Assembly: GCF_017592545.1 (NCBI RefSeq)
Contig: NZ_JAGFOA010000001.1
Location: 124,001-188,000, forward strand
Direction: 5' to 3'
From: Microbacterium stercoris
GTDB taxonomy: Bacteria > Actinomycetota > Actinomycetes > Actinomycetales > Microbacteriaceae
DNA: 64,000 bases
This document shows, piece by piece, positions 41,878 to 49,878 of this stretch. Position 1 is the stretch's first letter, and every line of letters starts with the position of its first letter. The translations under genes and the position numbers were made by a program. Below the pieces are notes generated by a model that was given only the letters and a program-made list of their open reading frames with translations, was not told the DNA's origin and did not search any database.

Positions 41878-42201
41878 ATGACTTCATCGCAGTACCGTTC
41901 CGGTGTGCCGGACAACTGGTTCGTCGATCCGGTCAATCTGGGAGTCCCGGGCGTCCGCACGCCGCAGGTCGATGAGGACAGCGCCCTCGCCTGGCAGAGC
42001 GACGCGCTGTGCGCGCAGACCGATCCCGAGGCCTTCTTCCCCGAGAAGGGCGGCTCCACCCGCGACGCCAAGCGCATCTGCACCTCGTGCGACGTGCGCA
42101 GCCAGTGCCTCGAGTACGCGCTGCAGAACGACGAGCGCTTCGGCATCTGGGGCGGGCTCAGCGAGCGCGAGCGCCGCAAGCTCAAGCGCGCCGCGGGCTG
42201 A
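41878..42201 (+). CDS. whiB2: WhiB-family iron-sulfur regulator (WhiB2/WhmD type)
   Basis: 107-aa small regulator of the actinobacterial WhiB family, which binds a [4Fe-4S] cluster and region 4 of the primary sigma factor. The four cluster Cys are C45, C68, C71 and C77 (CxxC and CxxxxxC spacing), followed by GIWGG (residues 89-93) and the basic tail ERERRKLKRAAG. LCAQTDPEAFFPEKGGSTRDAKRIC is close to WhiB2/WhmD, which controls division and septation. Neighbour genes match the whiB2 context in mycobacteria. Confidence 0.93.
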   Translation: MTSSQYRSGVPDNWFVDPVNLGVPGVRTPQVDEDSALAWQSDALCAQTDPEAFFPEKGGSTRDAKRICTSCDVRSQCLEYALQNDERFGIWGGLSERERRKLKRAAG

Positions 42202-42236
42202 CCGGCTCGCGCCGCCTCTGTGGCGGCCATCCGGGA

Positions 42237-42268
42237 TTGAGTGAGCGCAGCGAGTCGAAACGCGCATC
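42237..42268. repeat. Interspersed element, short copy
   Basis: TTGAGTGAGCGCAGCGAGTCGAAACGCGC; the same unit forms the right arm of the inverted repeat at 4864-4913 (ending GAGTCGAAACGCGC). No paired arm here. Confidence 0.5.
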
Positions 42269-42296
42269 GCCTCCCGCCACTTCGGATGACAGCGCC

Positions 42297-42302
42297 TAGA
42301 GT
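42297..42302 (+). promoter_or_regulatory. -10 element of the GT2/membrane protein gene
   Basis: TAGAGT, 11 nt before ATG 42314, so the leader is at most a few nucleotides. Confidence 0.45.
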
Positions 42303-42313
42303 CGAGGGCGATC

Positions 42314-45139
42314 ATGCCCCCTGCCGTTCACGCCATCCTCGTCGCGCGCGCCACACCCGAGGCCGCCGCCCAGCTCGAGCGCACCCTGTCCGCCCTCCGC
42401 GCACAGGAGCGTCCTGTCGATCACCTCACCGTGGTGGTCTGCGGTTCGGCCTCCAAGCTGCGCGATCTGATCGACGGATCCGGCGCCGAGGGCGCCATCG
42501 AGGCCCCCGCCTCCACGTCCTTCGCTGCCGCTGTGCGTCTCGGCGCCGTGCGGGTGCCTGAGGGGCGCGCCCTCTGGCTGCTCGCGCACGACACCCAGCC
42601 CGAGCCGGGAACGCTCGCCGCGCTGTCTGCTGCGCTGGAGCGCGCCCCGTCCGCGGCGATCGCCGCGCCCAAGCTCGTCGACGCGCAGGATCCGTCGGTG
42701 ATCGTCTCGCTCGGCGTCAGCATGACCCGGTTCGGACGCACCGTCGCGCTCGCGGGCGGCGAGGTCGACCAGGGGCAGCACGACGGCGACGACGATGTGC
42801 TCGGTGCCGACGTTCGCGGCCTTCTGCTGCGCAGCGACGCGCGGGCGCACCTTCTGCCCGATCCGGCTCTCGCGGGGGCGGACGAAGGCCTCGACATGGG
42901 CGTGCGCGCCCGACTCGGCGGACGGCGCGTCGCGCTCGCGCCGGGCGCCCGACTGCAGGCGCCCGTGGCGGGCATGGCGGGGGTGTCTGAGAATCGCATG
43001 GCGCACGCATACGCCGTGCGCACGGCGCAGCTGCACCGCCGCCTCGCCTACGCGCCCGCGTGGGCCGTTCCGCTGCACTGGCTCACCCTGCTGCCGCTGG
43101 CCGTGCTGCGGTCGTTTGTGCACCTCGTGGCGAAGGCCCCGGCGCGCGTCCCGGCCGAATGGGGAGCCGCTGTCACGGTGATGGTGCGTATGGCCGCCAT
43201 CGCGCGCTCCCGGGGGGAGATCCGGCGGTTCCGCACCGGCCCGTGGTCGCAGATCGCGCCGCTGCGGGCCACGGCGGCGCAGCTCCGCGAGCACTCGGAC
43301 CCTGATGGCGGCGAACCGGTCATCCGGCGCGAGCTCCGCTTCTTCTCGGGCGGCGGAGCCTGGGCGGTGCTCGCGGCGCTCGTCATCTCGGTCGCCGCGT
43401 TCCTGCCCCTGCTGGCGTGGCCGGTGCTCGGAGGCGGAGCGCTGCTGCCGATGCGGGAGACGGTTCTGGGGCTGTGGGCGGATGCCGCCTACGGCGCCCG
43501 CGCGACCGGCCTCGGTGCGGTGGGCCCGGCCGATCCGTTCGCGGCGGTGGTCGCCCTGCTCGGGTCGCTCTCCCCGGCGCGCCCGGCGTTGGCCCTCGTG
43601 ATGCTGTGGCTGCTCGCGCTGCCGTTCGCGGTGCTGGGCGGATGGTTCGCCGCGACCCGCGTGTCCGATCGCTCGGGCGTGCGCGCGGCCGCGGCCGTGA
43701 TCTGGGCCCTCGCTCCGACGTTCCTGACGGCGCTCGTCGAAGGGCGCGCGGCCGCGGTGCTGCTGCACCTGCTGCTGCCGTGGCTGTTCTTCACCGCCTC
43801 CGTGGCGCACCGCTCCTGGGGTGCGTCGGGCGCGGCGTCCATCCTGCTGCTCGGTGTGCTCGCATGCGCGCCCTCGCTGGCGCCCGCGATCGTTCTGCTC
43901 TGGGTGCTCGGCCTCCTGCTCGCCATCGGGTTCCGGATCCGGCGGGGGCTGGCGCGCGTGCTGTGGCTGATCGTGCCCAGCGCGGTGGTCGCCGTGCCGC
44001 TCGTGCAGGCCCAGCTCGAACGAGGCACCCCCTGGGCGCTGCTCGCCGACCCTGGTCGTGTGTGGGCAGGCCACGAGGCGGCAGGACCGCTGCTGCTGGC
44101 CTCCGGCTTCCCGACCGCGGATCCTGCGGGGTGGGGCGGCGCGCTGGCGTGGCTCGGCATCGCCGACGCTCCCACGGCGTGGGTGCCGTTCGTCCTCATT
44201 CCGCTCGCCCTGCTGGCGCTCGCGGCGCCGCTGACGCCCCGGTGGCGGGCGGGTGCCGCCGGCGTGGTGATCGCGGCGGCGGGGCTCGTCACTGCGCACC
44301 TCGCCGCCGGGGTGCAGGTCTCCACCAGCGAGTCGCAGGCCGTGGGCGTCTGGCCCGGCTCCGGGCTCAGCCTCGCCTGGGTCGGTGTGGTGGCCGCCGC
44401 GGCCGTGACGCTGGACACCGGCATTCGGCGCCGCGGTCTCGCACGCCTCGCCGCCTTCGCCGCCACGGCGTGCATCGTGCTCCTCTCGGTGCCCTCGCTC
44501 ACCGCCCTGGCGCGTGACGAGGCCGATATCGCGAACGGTCCGGCCTCGACGCTCCCCGCGTACGTCACGGCCCGCGCGGCCGACGAGCGAGACCTCGGCA
44601 CGCTCGTGCTGACGGCGCAGCCCGACGGCGGGGTCGCCGCACGCCTGGTGTGGGGTGCCAGCGAGACGCTCGGCGGACAGTCGACGCTGCAGGCGACGGA
44701 TCCGGTCGCGAGCGACGGAGACCGACGCCTCGCCGAGATCGCGAGCGACCTCGTGAGCGCCAGCTCGGGCCAGGTGCAGGATCTGCTGAGCGAGGCGGGC
44801 GTGCGCTTTGTGCTGCTGACGGCCACCACAGACGGTCCCGCCGAGACCGATGCCGCCCGCACGCGCCGCCTCGACGCGATCACCGCCGTCGACCAGCGCC
44901 CCGGCTTCGTGCGCGTCGGCGAGACGGCGAAGGGCGTGCTGTGGCGACTGGATGCCGATCCGGCGCCCCGCCCCGCCCTCGATGACCGCCAGCAGGCCAC
45001 GGCACGCTGGATCCTGACCACCCAGGCCGTCGCCCTGCTGGTGGCGCTGCTGCTCGCTGTGCCGACGTTCGCGTCGCGCCGCGACGCGCGTCGTATGCCC
45101 CGCGTCGTCGGTCGAGGCTATGAGGAGGCGGACGCATGA
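42314..45139 (+). CDS. GT2 glycosyltransferase fused to a multi-helix membrane domain
   Basis: 941 aa. N-terminal GT-A-like domain (about 1-250: HAILVARATPEAAAQLERTLSALRAQ, LWLLAHDTQPEPGTLAALS), then about 12 helices (345-720) and a C-terminal extracytoplasmic domain with a last helix (about 890-910). The DxD position reads HDTQPEP, so donor binding may be altered. Such genes sit next to whiB2 in many actinobacteria; a wall glycan role is likely but unproven. It overlaps the DUF5719 gene (ATGA). Confidence 0.75.
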   Translation: MPPAVHAILVARATPEAAAQLERTLSALRAQERPVDHLTVVVCGSASKLRDLIDGSGAEGAIEAPASTSFAAAVRLGAVRVPEGRALWLLAHDTQPEPGTLAALSAALERAPSAAIAAPKLVDAQDPSVIVSLGVSMTRFGRTVALAGGEVDQGQHDGDDDVLGADVRGLLLRSDARAHLLPDPALAGADEGLDMGVRARLGGRRVALAPGARLQAPVAGMAGVSENRMAHAYAVRTAQLHRRLAYAPAWAVPLHWLTLLPLAVLRSFVHLVAKAPARVPAEWGAAVTVMVRMAAIARSRGEIRRFRTGPWSQIAPLRATAAQLREHSDPDGGEPVIRRELRFFSGGGAWAVLAALVISVAAFLPLLAWPVLGGGALLPMRETVLGLWADAAYGARATGLGAVGPADPFAAVVALLGSLSPARPALALVMLWLLALPFAVLGGWFAATRVSDRSGVRAAAAVIWALAPTFLTALVEGRAAAVLLHLLLPWLFFTASVAHRSWGASGAASILLLGVLACAPSLAPAIVLLWVLGLLLAIGFRIRRGLARVLWLIVPSAVVAVPLVQAQLERGTPWALLADPGRVWAGHEAAGPLLLASGFPTADPAGWGGALAWLGIADAPTAWVPFVLIPLALLALAAPLTPRWRAGAAGVVIAAAGLVTAHLAAGVQVSTSESQAVGVWPGSGLSLAWVGVVAAAAVTLDTGIRRRGLARLAAFAATACIVLLSVPSLTALARDEADIANGPASTLPAYVTARAADERDLGTLVLTAQPDGGVAARLVWGASETLGGQSTLQATDPVASDGDRRLAEIASDLVSASSGQVQDLLSEAGVRFVLLTATTDGPAETDAARTRRLDAITAVDQRPGFVRVGETAKGVLWRLDADPAPRPALDDRQQATARWILTTQAVALLVALLLAVPTFASRRDARRMPRVVGRGYEEADA

Positions 45140-46719
45140 GCTCCGAGCGTCCGGAGGACGAGCGCATCGACGAGGACACCGTCGCGCCCGAGCCCATCGC
45201 GTCTGAGCCGGCAGCGTCCGAGCCGGCAGCGTCCGAGCCGACGGCCGCAGCGCAGGCTGAGGCACCGGCCGAGCCGGCGGCTGAGGCGCCGGCCGAGCCC
45301 GCGCCGCGGTCCGGCGCGATCCGCCGCCCGACGCGCGCCCAGGTCGGCGTCGGCGCGCGTGTGCTGCTGGGGGCGGCCACGGCCGTCGGAGCGGTGGTCG
45401 CCGTGACCGCCGCGGCCGCGGTGCCGTGGCCCGACGTGCAGACGCCGCCCGTCGCGCTGGAGGTGCAGCCGGCGCCGAGCGAGACCGTTCTCGCGTGCGA
45501 CGGGCCCCTGCTCGCGCTCGGACGCGACCCGCAGAACGCGCAGCAGCTGACCGTCGCGAAGCAGAGCGACATCACCAGCGGCAACGACCGGGGCGACGAG
45601 CTCTCCTCCGATGCGCTCGCCCAGCCCACCGTCGAGGGCGAGGCCGCCGCCTCGCGCTTCCGCCAGCTGCCCGACGGCACGGAGGCGATCTCGGCGGCCG
45701 CGTCATCCTCCGTCTCGGCCTCCGACGACGACATCGCGGGATTCGCGGCATCCGCCTGCCGCCCTCCGCAGATGGAGTCGTGGATCGTCGGCGGCGACAC
45801 CGAGACGGGCAGCACGGGCATCCTGCTCGTCGCCAACCCGGGAGACGTCGACGCCACGGTCCAGATCACCGTCTACGGCGTGAACGGCGCGACCACTCCT
45901 CCCGGTGCGGAGGCCGTGCCGATCCCGCCGCGCACCCAGGTCGCGCTGCCCATCGCCGGTCTCGCGGGCGGCGAGCAGAGCCCGGTGCTGCGCATCACCG
46001 CGACCGGCTCCCCGGTGCGTGCGAGCCTGCAGTCGAGCCTCGTGCGCACGCTGGACCCTGCGGGCATCGACGTGCAGTCCTCGGTGCGGCCTGCCGCCCT
46101 CCAGGTCATTCCCGGCGTGCGGGTCGTGGGCGCCGCCGGCTCGGCCGACAGCTCGACGACCATCGCGCGTCTGCTGGCCCAGCAGGACGCGGATGTCACC
46201 GTGACGGTGGCGGAATCGGGGTCCGACGGCCGCGTCGTGGGCGATCCGGATCAGGTCGAGCTGCAGGCCGGCAGCCCGCTCGAGGTGGACCTCGGCGCTC
46301 TTCCCGAGGGCGAGTACACGGTCACCGTGGACTCCGACGCCCCTCTCGTCGCCGCCGTCTGGCAGACGACCGGCTTCGGCGCGGGCTCCGATTACGCGTG
46401 GCACACGGCGGCCCCCGAAGTCGCCCAGCCCACGCTGTTCGCGGTGCCCGAGGGGCCCGGCGCCGCGCTCAGCGTGGTGAACACGGGTTCGGCCGAGGCC
46501 ACCGTCACGCTCTCGGAGCAGGGCGGCGACAGCGAGGACGTCGAGATCGCCGCGGGAGAGTCGGTCTCCGTGCCCGTGACCGCCGGCAAGCTGTACACGA
46601 TCGATCCCGGCGGCGCCACGGTGCGTGCGTCTGTCGGCTTCGCCTCCAGCGAGGCGGTCGGATCCTTCGCCCTCTGGGCCGACGCGGCGCGTCCGGCGCC
46701 GGTGGTCGTCTACCCGTAG
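45136..46719 (+). CDS. DUF5719 family membrane-anchored protein
   Basis: 527 aa. Acidic repeat-rich cytoplasmic start (EPAASEPAASEP), one helix at about 73-93 (ARVLLGAATAVGAVVAVTAAAAV), then an extracytoplasmic body of beta-rich segments (ILLVANPGDVDATVQITVYG, ALSVVNTGSAEATVTLSEQG), typical of DUF5719 proteins found after the GT2 gene. Translationally coupled to that gene (ATGA). Function unknown; the fixed pairing suggests one envelope complex. Confidence 0.83.
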   Translation: MSSERPEDERIDEDTVAPEPIASEPAASEPAASEPTAAAQAEAPAEPAAEAPAEPAPRSGAIRRPTRAQVGVGARVLLGAATAVGAVVAVTAAAAVPWPDVQTPPVALEVQPAPSETVLACDGPLLALGRDPQNAQQLTVAKQSDITSGNDRGDELSSDALAQPTVEGEAAASRFRQLPDGTEAISAAASSSVSASDDDIAGFAASACRPPQMESWIVGGDTETGSTGILLVANPGDVDATVQITVYGVNGATTPPGAEAVPIPPRTQVALPIAGLAGGEQSPVLRITATGSPVRASLQSSLVRTLDPAGIDVQSSVRPAALQVIPGVRVVGAAGSADSSTTIARLLAQQDADVTVTVAESGSDGRVVGDPDQVELQAGSPLEVDLGALPEGEYTVTVDSDAPLVAAVWQTTGFGAGSDYAWHTAAPEVAQPTLFAVPEGPGAALSVVNTGSAEATVTLSEQGGDSEDVEIAAGESVSVPVTAGKLYTIDPGGATVRASVGFASSEAVGSFALWADAARPAPVVVYP

Positions 46720-46750
46720 GCCGAGGTCCGCTCCCGGGCGCCGCGTGCGC

Positions 46751-47194
46751 TCAGAAGAAGCGGAAGCGATCGGGGCCCAGGTCCCAGGGGTCGCGGTCGA
46801 GGTAGTCGGCGGCCGCGCGGAACACCTCGCCCTCGATCATCATGCGGCGCTGGGCCTCATCGACGCGGTGCAGCCGGCCGAGACGCTCGATGGGCACGCG
46901 GAAGAGGATGATCCGGCGCGCCGTGCGGTCGACCTTCCAACGGGGGATGCCGTCGGCATCGGTCTCACGCGGCAGGCTTCCGATCTCGAAGCTCACCTCG
47001 CGCAGCTCGGGCCACGCGCCGCGCAGATACTCGGCGGCCCCGCCCACGGCCACGTCGAAGCGCTCGATGCGCGTGTCGATCGGGGGCAGCGGCGGACGCA
47101 CCACGGGGCTGCGTCCGACGCGCCCGTGCCGGCCGTGGCGTGCCGCCCTGCCGCCTCGCGGGGCGGAGCGTCGAGACCGTCCGAACAGCGCCAT
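46751..47194 (-). CDS. Metallopeptidase-family protein (zincin-like fold) lacking HExxH
   Basis: 147 aa. Basic Arg/Gly-rich N-terminus, then the conserved region IERFDVAVGGAAEYLRGAWPELREVSFEIG, a strand pair (PRWKVDRTARRIILFRVPIERLGRLH) and helix MMIEGEVFRAAADYLDRDPWDLGPDRFRFF. In the TTHA0227-like relatives the last helix carries HExxH; here it is EGEVF, so zinc catalysis is unlikely. This is the Rv3259-type neighbour of whiB2 and DUF3499. TAGGCT is 6 nt before ATG 47194. Confidence 0.82.
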   Translation of the reverse strand: MALFGRSRRSAPRGGRAARHGRHGRVGRSPVVRPPLPPIDTRIERFDVAVGGAAEYLRGAWPELREVSFEIGSLPRETDADGIPRWKVDRTARRIILFRVPIERLGRLHRVDEAQRRMMIEGEVFRAAADYLDRDPWDLGPDRFRFF

Positions 47195-47200
47195 GCCCCC

Positions 47201-47206
47201 AGCCTA
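47201..47206 (-). promoter_or_regulatory. Leaderless -10 element of the metallopeptidase-family gene
   Basis: TAGGCT on the minus strand, 6 nt before ATG 47194. Confidence 0.65.
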
Positions 47207-47251
47207 CGCAGGATCGCGGCGAGGCGACGAAGCGCGACGAGGGCGCCGACG

Positions 47252-47257
47252 TAGGGT
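47252..47257 (+). promoter_or_regulatory. Leaderless -10 element of the DUF3499 gene
   Basis: TAGGGT, 6 nt before GTG 47264. Confidence 0.65.
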
Positions 47258-47263
47258 GGGCCG

Positions 47264-47470
47264 GTGCGTGAACGACAGTGCTCGAAAGTGGGGTGCGCCC
47301 GCGAGGCGGTGACCACCCTGACCTACGACTACAGCGATCAGATGGCCGTGGTGGGGCCGCTCGGCGCCGCGAACGATCCGCACGCTCACGATCTCTGCCT
47401 GATCCACACCGACCGCCTCTCCGTGCCGAAGGGCTGGACGGTCATCCGCCACGAGAGCCTGCTCTCGTAG
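47264..47470 (+). CDS. DUF3499 family small protein
   Basis: 68 aa: RQCSKVGCAREAVTTLTYDYSDQMAVVGPLG...HDLCLIHTDRL. Cys6, Cys11, Cys45 and His48 can form a zinc-ribbon-like site. Members of this actinobacterial family lie next to the metallopeptidase-family protein and whiB2, as in Mycobacterium (Rv3258c). Function unknown. Divergent from the metallopeptidase gene, sharing a 70-bp control region with two leaderless elements. Confidence 0.85.
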   Translation: MRERQCSKVGCAREAVTTLTYDYSDQMAVVGPLGAANDPHAHDLCLIHTDRLSVPKGWTVIRHESLLS

Positions 47471-47479
47471 CGTCCGCGC

Positions 47480-48316
47480 TCAGCGGGCGAGCGCTGCCAC
47501 ACGGGCGGCGCGCGCCGTGAGGGCATGCAGCTCCCGCGCGCGACGCAGCGCGATCACGGCCCGCAGCAGCGTCTCCGGATCGACCGGGGGAGCGGGTGAC
47601 ACGAACGGACGCACCTCGTCCGCCAGCTCGTGGGCGACGCGGCTCCGCGCGGCCGGGTGCATCGCGTCGGCCCCCGCGGCGAACTGCGCCACGCGGCGCG
47701 CGAGGCGGTCGGGGAGGCGTCCGACATCGGCGATGGCCGCCCAGGGCTCCAGGCCCGGCGGCAGCGCGATCTCGCGCACCGCGAGGGCCGGCGTGCGGGT
47801 GCGCTCGGCGTAGGTGCCGGCCACCAGATCGCCGAGCCGCTGCGACCGCGGCGTGAAGATGCCGATCAGCAGGGCGAGGCCGCCGAAGGTCATCCACACC
47901 TCGAGCACGCCGATGAGCGCGCGGATGAACGCATGGCGGAACGAGATCGCCCCGCCGTCGATGCGCACGATCCGGGCTCCCACGGCGAGCTTGCCGAGGC
48001 TGCGACCGCGCGTGAGCGTCTCGACCGTGGTCGGCACGATCACCATCAGCACAACGAGCAGGACGATCGAGACGATCTGCATGACGTTGCCCGGCACGAC
48101 GCCCTCGGCCATCAGCCACGTGAGGCCCAGCACGAAGGCGAGGTACACCAGGATCGTCGCGACCATGTCGATCGCGACGCCCGCGACTCGCAGGATCAGA
48201 CCGACCGGCTGGATGTCGAGCGCGACCGCCTCGCCGGTGAGCACCTCGTCCTGGGCGATGACGACGACGTTCGCTCGCCTCGTCGGTGGATTCCCGAGGC
48301 CAGGGGCGGTCGTCAT
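47480..48316 (-). CDS. RDD family membrane protein
   Basis: 278 aa. RDD domain at about 25-170: LRVAGVAIDMVATILVYLAFVLGLTWLMAE, a second helix LLVVLMVIVPTTVETLTRGRSLGKLAVGARIVRIDGG and a third near FIRALIGVLEVWMTFGGLALLIG. The C-terminal 110 residues are cytoplasmic and Arg/Ala-rich. Function of the family is open (transport suggested). TTAACT lies 6 nt before ATG 48316, overlapping the divergent SpoIIM element. RDD plus SpoIIM plus MoxR/DUF58 is a recurrent group. Confidence 0.88.
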   Translation of the reverse strand: MTTAPGLGNPPTRRANVVVIAQDEVLTGEAVALDIQPVGLILRVAGVAIDMVATILVYLAFVLGLTWLMAEGVVPGNVMQIVSIVLLVVLMVIVPTTVETLTRGRSLGKLAVGARIVRIDGGAISFRHAFIRALIGVLEVWMTFGGLALLIGIFTPRSQRLGDLVAGTYAERTRTPALAVREIALPPGLEPWAAIADVGRLPDRLARRVAQFAAGADAMHPAARSRVAHELADEVRPFVSPAPPVDPETLLRAVIALRRARELHALTARAARVAALAR

Positions 48317-48319
48317 GCG

Positions 48320-48328
48320 TACAGTTAA
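48320..48328. promoter_or_regulatory. Overlapping divergent -10 elements of RDD and SpoIIM genes
   Basis: TACAGT (48320-48325, plus strand, 8 nt before GTG 48334) and TTAACT (48328-48323, minus strand, 6 nt before ATG 48316) overlap, so the two genes probably compete for RNA polymerase. Confidence 0.5.
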
Positions 48329-48333
48329 GCACT

Positions 48334-49329
48334 GTGGACCTCGACGCCCTCCAGACCGCCCGGCGGGACGAATGGGCGCGCCTCGACGACCTCTCCCGGC
48401 GGCGCCGTCTGAGCGGCCCGGAAGTCGATGAGCTGATCGCGCGCTACCAGGCCGCCTCGGCGGATCTGGCCGATATCAAGACCTCCGCCGGCCGCACTCC
48501 GCAGGGCGATCATGTGTCGACCATCCTGTCCCGCGCGCGCCTCGCGCTCACCGGGGCATCCGACAACGTGCTGCGTCAGCTGCCGCGCTTCTTCCTTCAC
48601 CAGCTGCCGGCGGCCCTGTGGCGCATCCGGTGGACGACGCTCGCGATCGCCCTCGCCTTTGTGCTCGTGGTCGCGGTGTCCGGGGCCTGGATCGCCTCGG
48701 ATCCCGTGCTCGTCGCCGCGCTCGGAGACGAGGAGATGCTGCGGCAGTACGCCGAGGAGCGCTTCACCTCGTACTACACGGAGAACCCGGCTGCGGTCTT
48801 CGCCGGTATGGTCTGGACCAACAACGCCTGGATCGCCGCCCAGGCGGTGCTGTTCGGCGTGACCGGCATCTTCCCGGTGTACGTGCTCGTGCAGAACGCG
48901 ATCGGCCTCGGCACGACCGTGGCGGTCATGACAGTCCACGACCGGCTCGACATCATGGTGCTCTACATCCTTCCGCACGGTCTTCTCGAGCTGACCTGCA
49001 TCTTCGTGGCGTGCGCCGCCGGTCTTCACATGTTCTGGGCCTGGGTCGCGCCGGGGCCCCGCACGCGGGGCGCAGCGCTCGCAGCGGAGGGCCGGTCGCT
49101 CGCGGCCGTCGCGATCGGACTGGTGTTCGCGCTGGCGCTCGCCGGCAGCGTCGAGGGCTTTGTGACGGGTCAGCCGTGGCCGTGGTGGCTCAAGATCGGC
49201 ATCGGCGCGGTCGCGCTCGGGGTGCTGCTGTTCTGGATGCTCGTGCTCGGCCGTCGCGCGGCGCGCGCGGGCGAGACGGGCGACCTCACCGAGTACGAGG
49301 CCGGCACGCCCACACTCGTCGCGGGATGA
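48334..49329 (+). CDS. Stage II sporulation protein M (SpoIIM) family protein
   Basis: 331 aa, N-terminal cytoplasmic helical part (VDLDALQTARRDEWARLDDLSRRRRLSGPEVDELIARYQ), then about five helices (LALALAFVLVVAVSGAWIA, IQAVLFGVTGIFPVYVLVQNAIGLG, LPHGLLELTCIFVACAAGL are the conserved ones). The HGLLE motif is the family mark. In non-sporulating actinobacteria the role is unknown; it accompanies RDD and MoxR/DUF58 proteins. Start is GTG 48334; an upstream in-frame start would run into the RDD promoter. Confidence 0.9.
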   Translation: MDLDALQTARRDEWARLDDLSRRRRLSGPEVDELIARYQAASADLADIKTSAGRTPQGDHVSTILSRARLALTGASDNVLRQLPRFFLHQLPAALWRIRWTTLAIALAFVLVVAVSGAWIASDPVLVAALGDEEMLRQYAEERFTSYYTENPAAVFAGMVWTNNAWIAAQAVLFGVTGIFPVYVLVQNAIGLGTTVAVMTVHDRLDIMVLYILPHGLLELTCIFVACAAGLHMFWAWVAPGPRTRGAALAAEGRSLAAVAIGLVFALALAGSVEGFVTGQPWPWWLKIGIGAVALGVLLFWMLVLGRRAARAGETGDLTEYEAGTPTLVAG

Positions 49330-49357
49330 CGCGGCCCGGATGCGGGATGCTGGGAGC

Positions 49358-49819
49358 ATGACCCACACGGACGCAGATCTCATCGCCCGCATCGAGGAGG
49401 AGGAGCGCGAGCTCGTCCTGTCGCGGTTCGACTACGACGACGCCTGGACTCTTGGCACCACGATCGTGCGCCTCGCCCAGGAGCGCGGCCTGAAGATCGC
49501 CGTCGACATCCGCAAGGGCCAGCAGCAGGTCTTCCACGCCGCGCTCGAGGGCTCGAACATCGACATGAGCGACTGGATCATCCGCAAGGTGCGCACGGTG
49601 TACCGCTTCGGCGGCTCGTCGTACCTGATCGGACGCCGCTTCGGCGGGGAGTTCAACGCGTCGACCAGCCTGCCGTTCACGGAGTACGTCGCCCACGGCG
49701 GCGCGTTCCCCATTCGCGTGCAGGGGGTGGGCATCGTCGGCGTTGTGACCGTCTCCGGCCTTCCCGAGGCGGACGACCACGCCCTCGCCGTCGAGGGGCT
49801 GCGTGCCCTGAAGGGCTGA
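49358..49819 (+). CDS. UPF0303 / heme-degrading-domain family protein
   Basis: 153 aa: ADLIARIEEEERELVLSRFDYDDAWTLGTTIVRLAQERGLKIAVDIRKGQQQVFHAALEG, then MSDWIIRKVRTVYRFGGSSYLIGRRF and the GlcG/HbpS-like end GAFPIRVQGVGIVGVVTVSGLPEADDHALAVEGL. The fold relates to HbpS/GlcG heme-binding proteins; enzymatic activity is not shown for this group. ATG 49358 rather than the upstream in-frame start, because SD-less leader GATGCT sits 6 nt before it. Confidence 0.85.
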   Translation: MTHTDADLIARIEEEERELVLSRFDYDDAWTLGTTIVRLAQERGLKIAVDIRKGQQQVFHAALEGSNIDMSDWIIRKVRTVYRFGGSSYLIGRRFGGEFNASTSLPFTEYVAHGGAFPIRVQGVGIVGVVTVSGLPEADDHALAVEGLRALKG

Positions 49820-49827
49820 ACCCGTGC

Positions 49828-49872
49828 GACCGCTCATCGAGCCAGCGGGACATGCTCGCTCGATGAGCGGTC
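49828..49872. terminator. Inverted repeat between convergent UPF0303 and aquaporin genes
   Basis: 15-bp perfect arms GACCGCTCATCGAGC (49828-49842) and GCTCGATGAGCGGTC (49858-49872) with a 15-nt loop. No T-run, but position between convergent stops suggests bidirectional termination. Confidence 0.65.
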
Positions 49873-49878
49873 AGGGCA

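Noticed and set aside
42296..45265. 989-codon minus-strand frame over the GT2/membrane gene
   Set aside because: Mirror of hydrophobic codons (Arg/Gln/His/Gly-rich); no domain.
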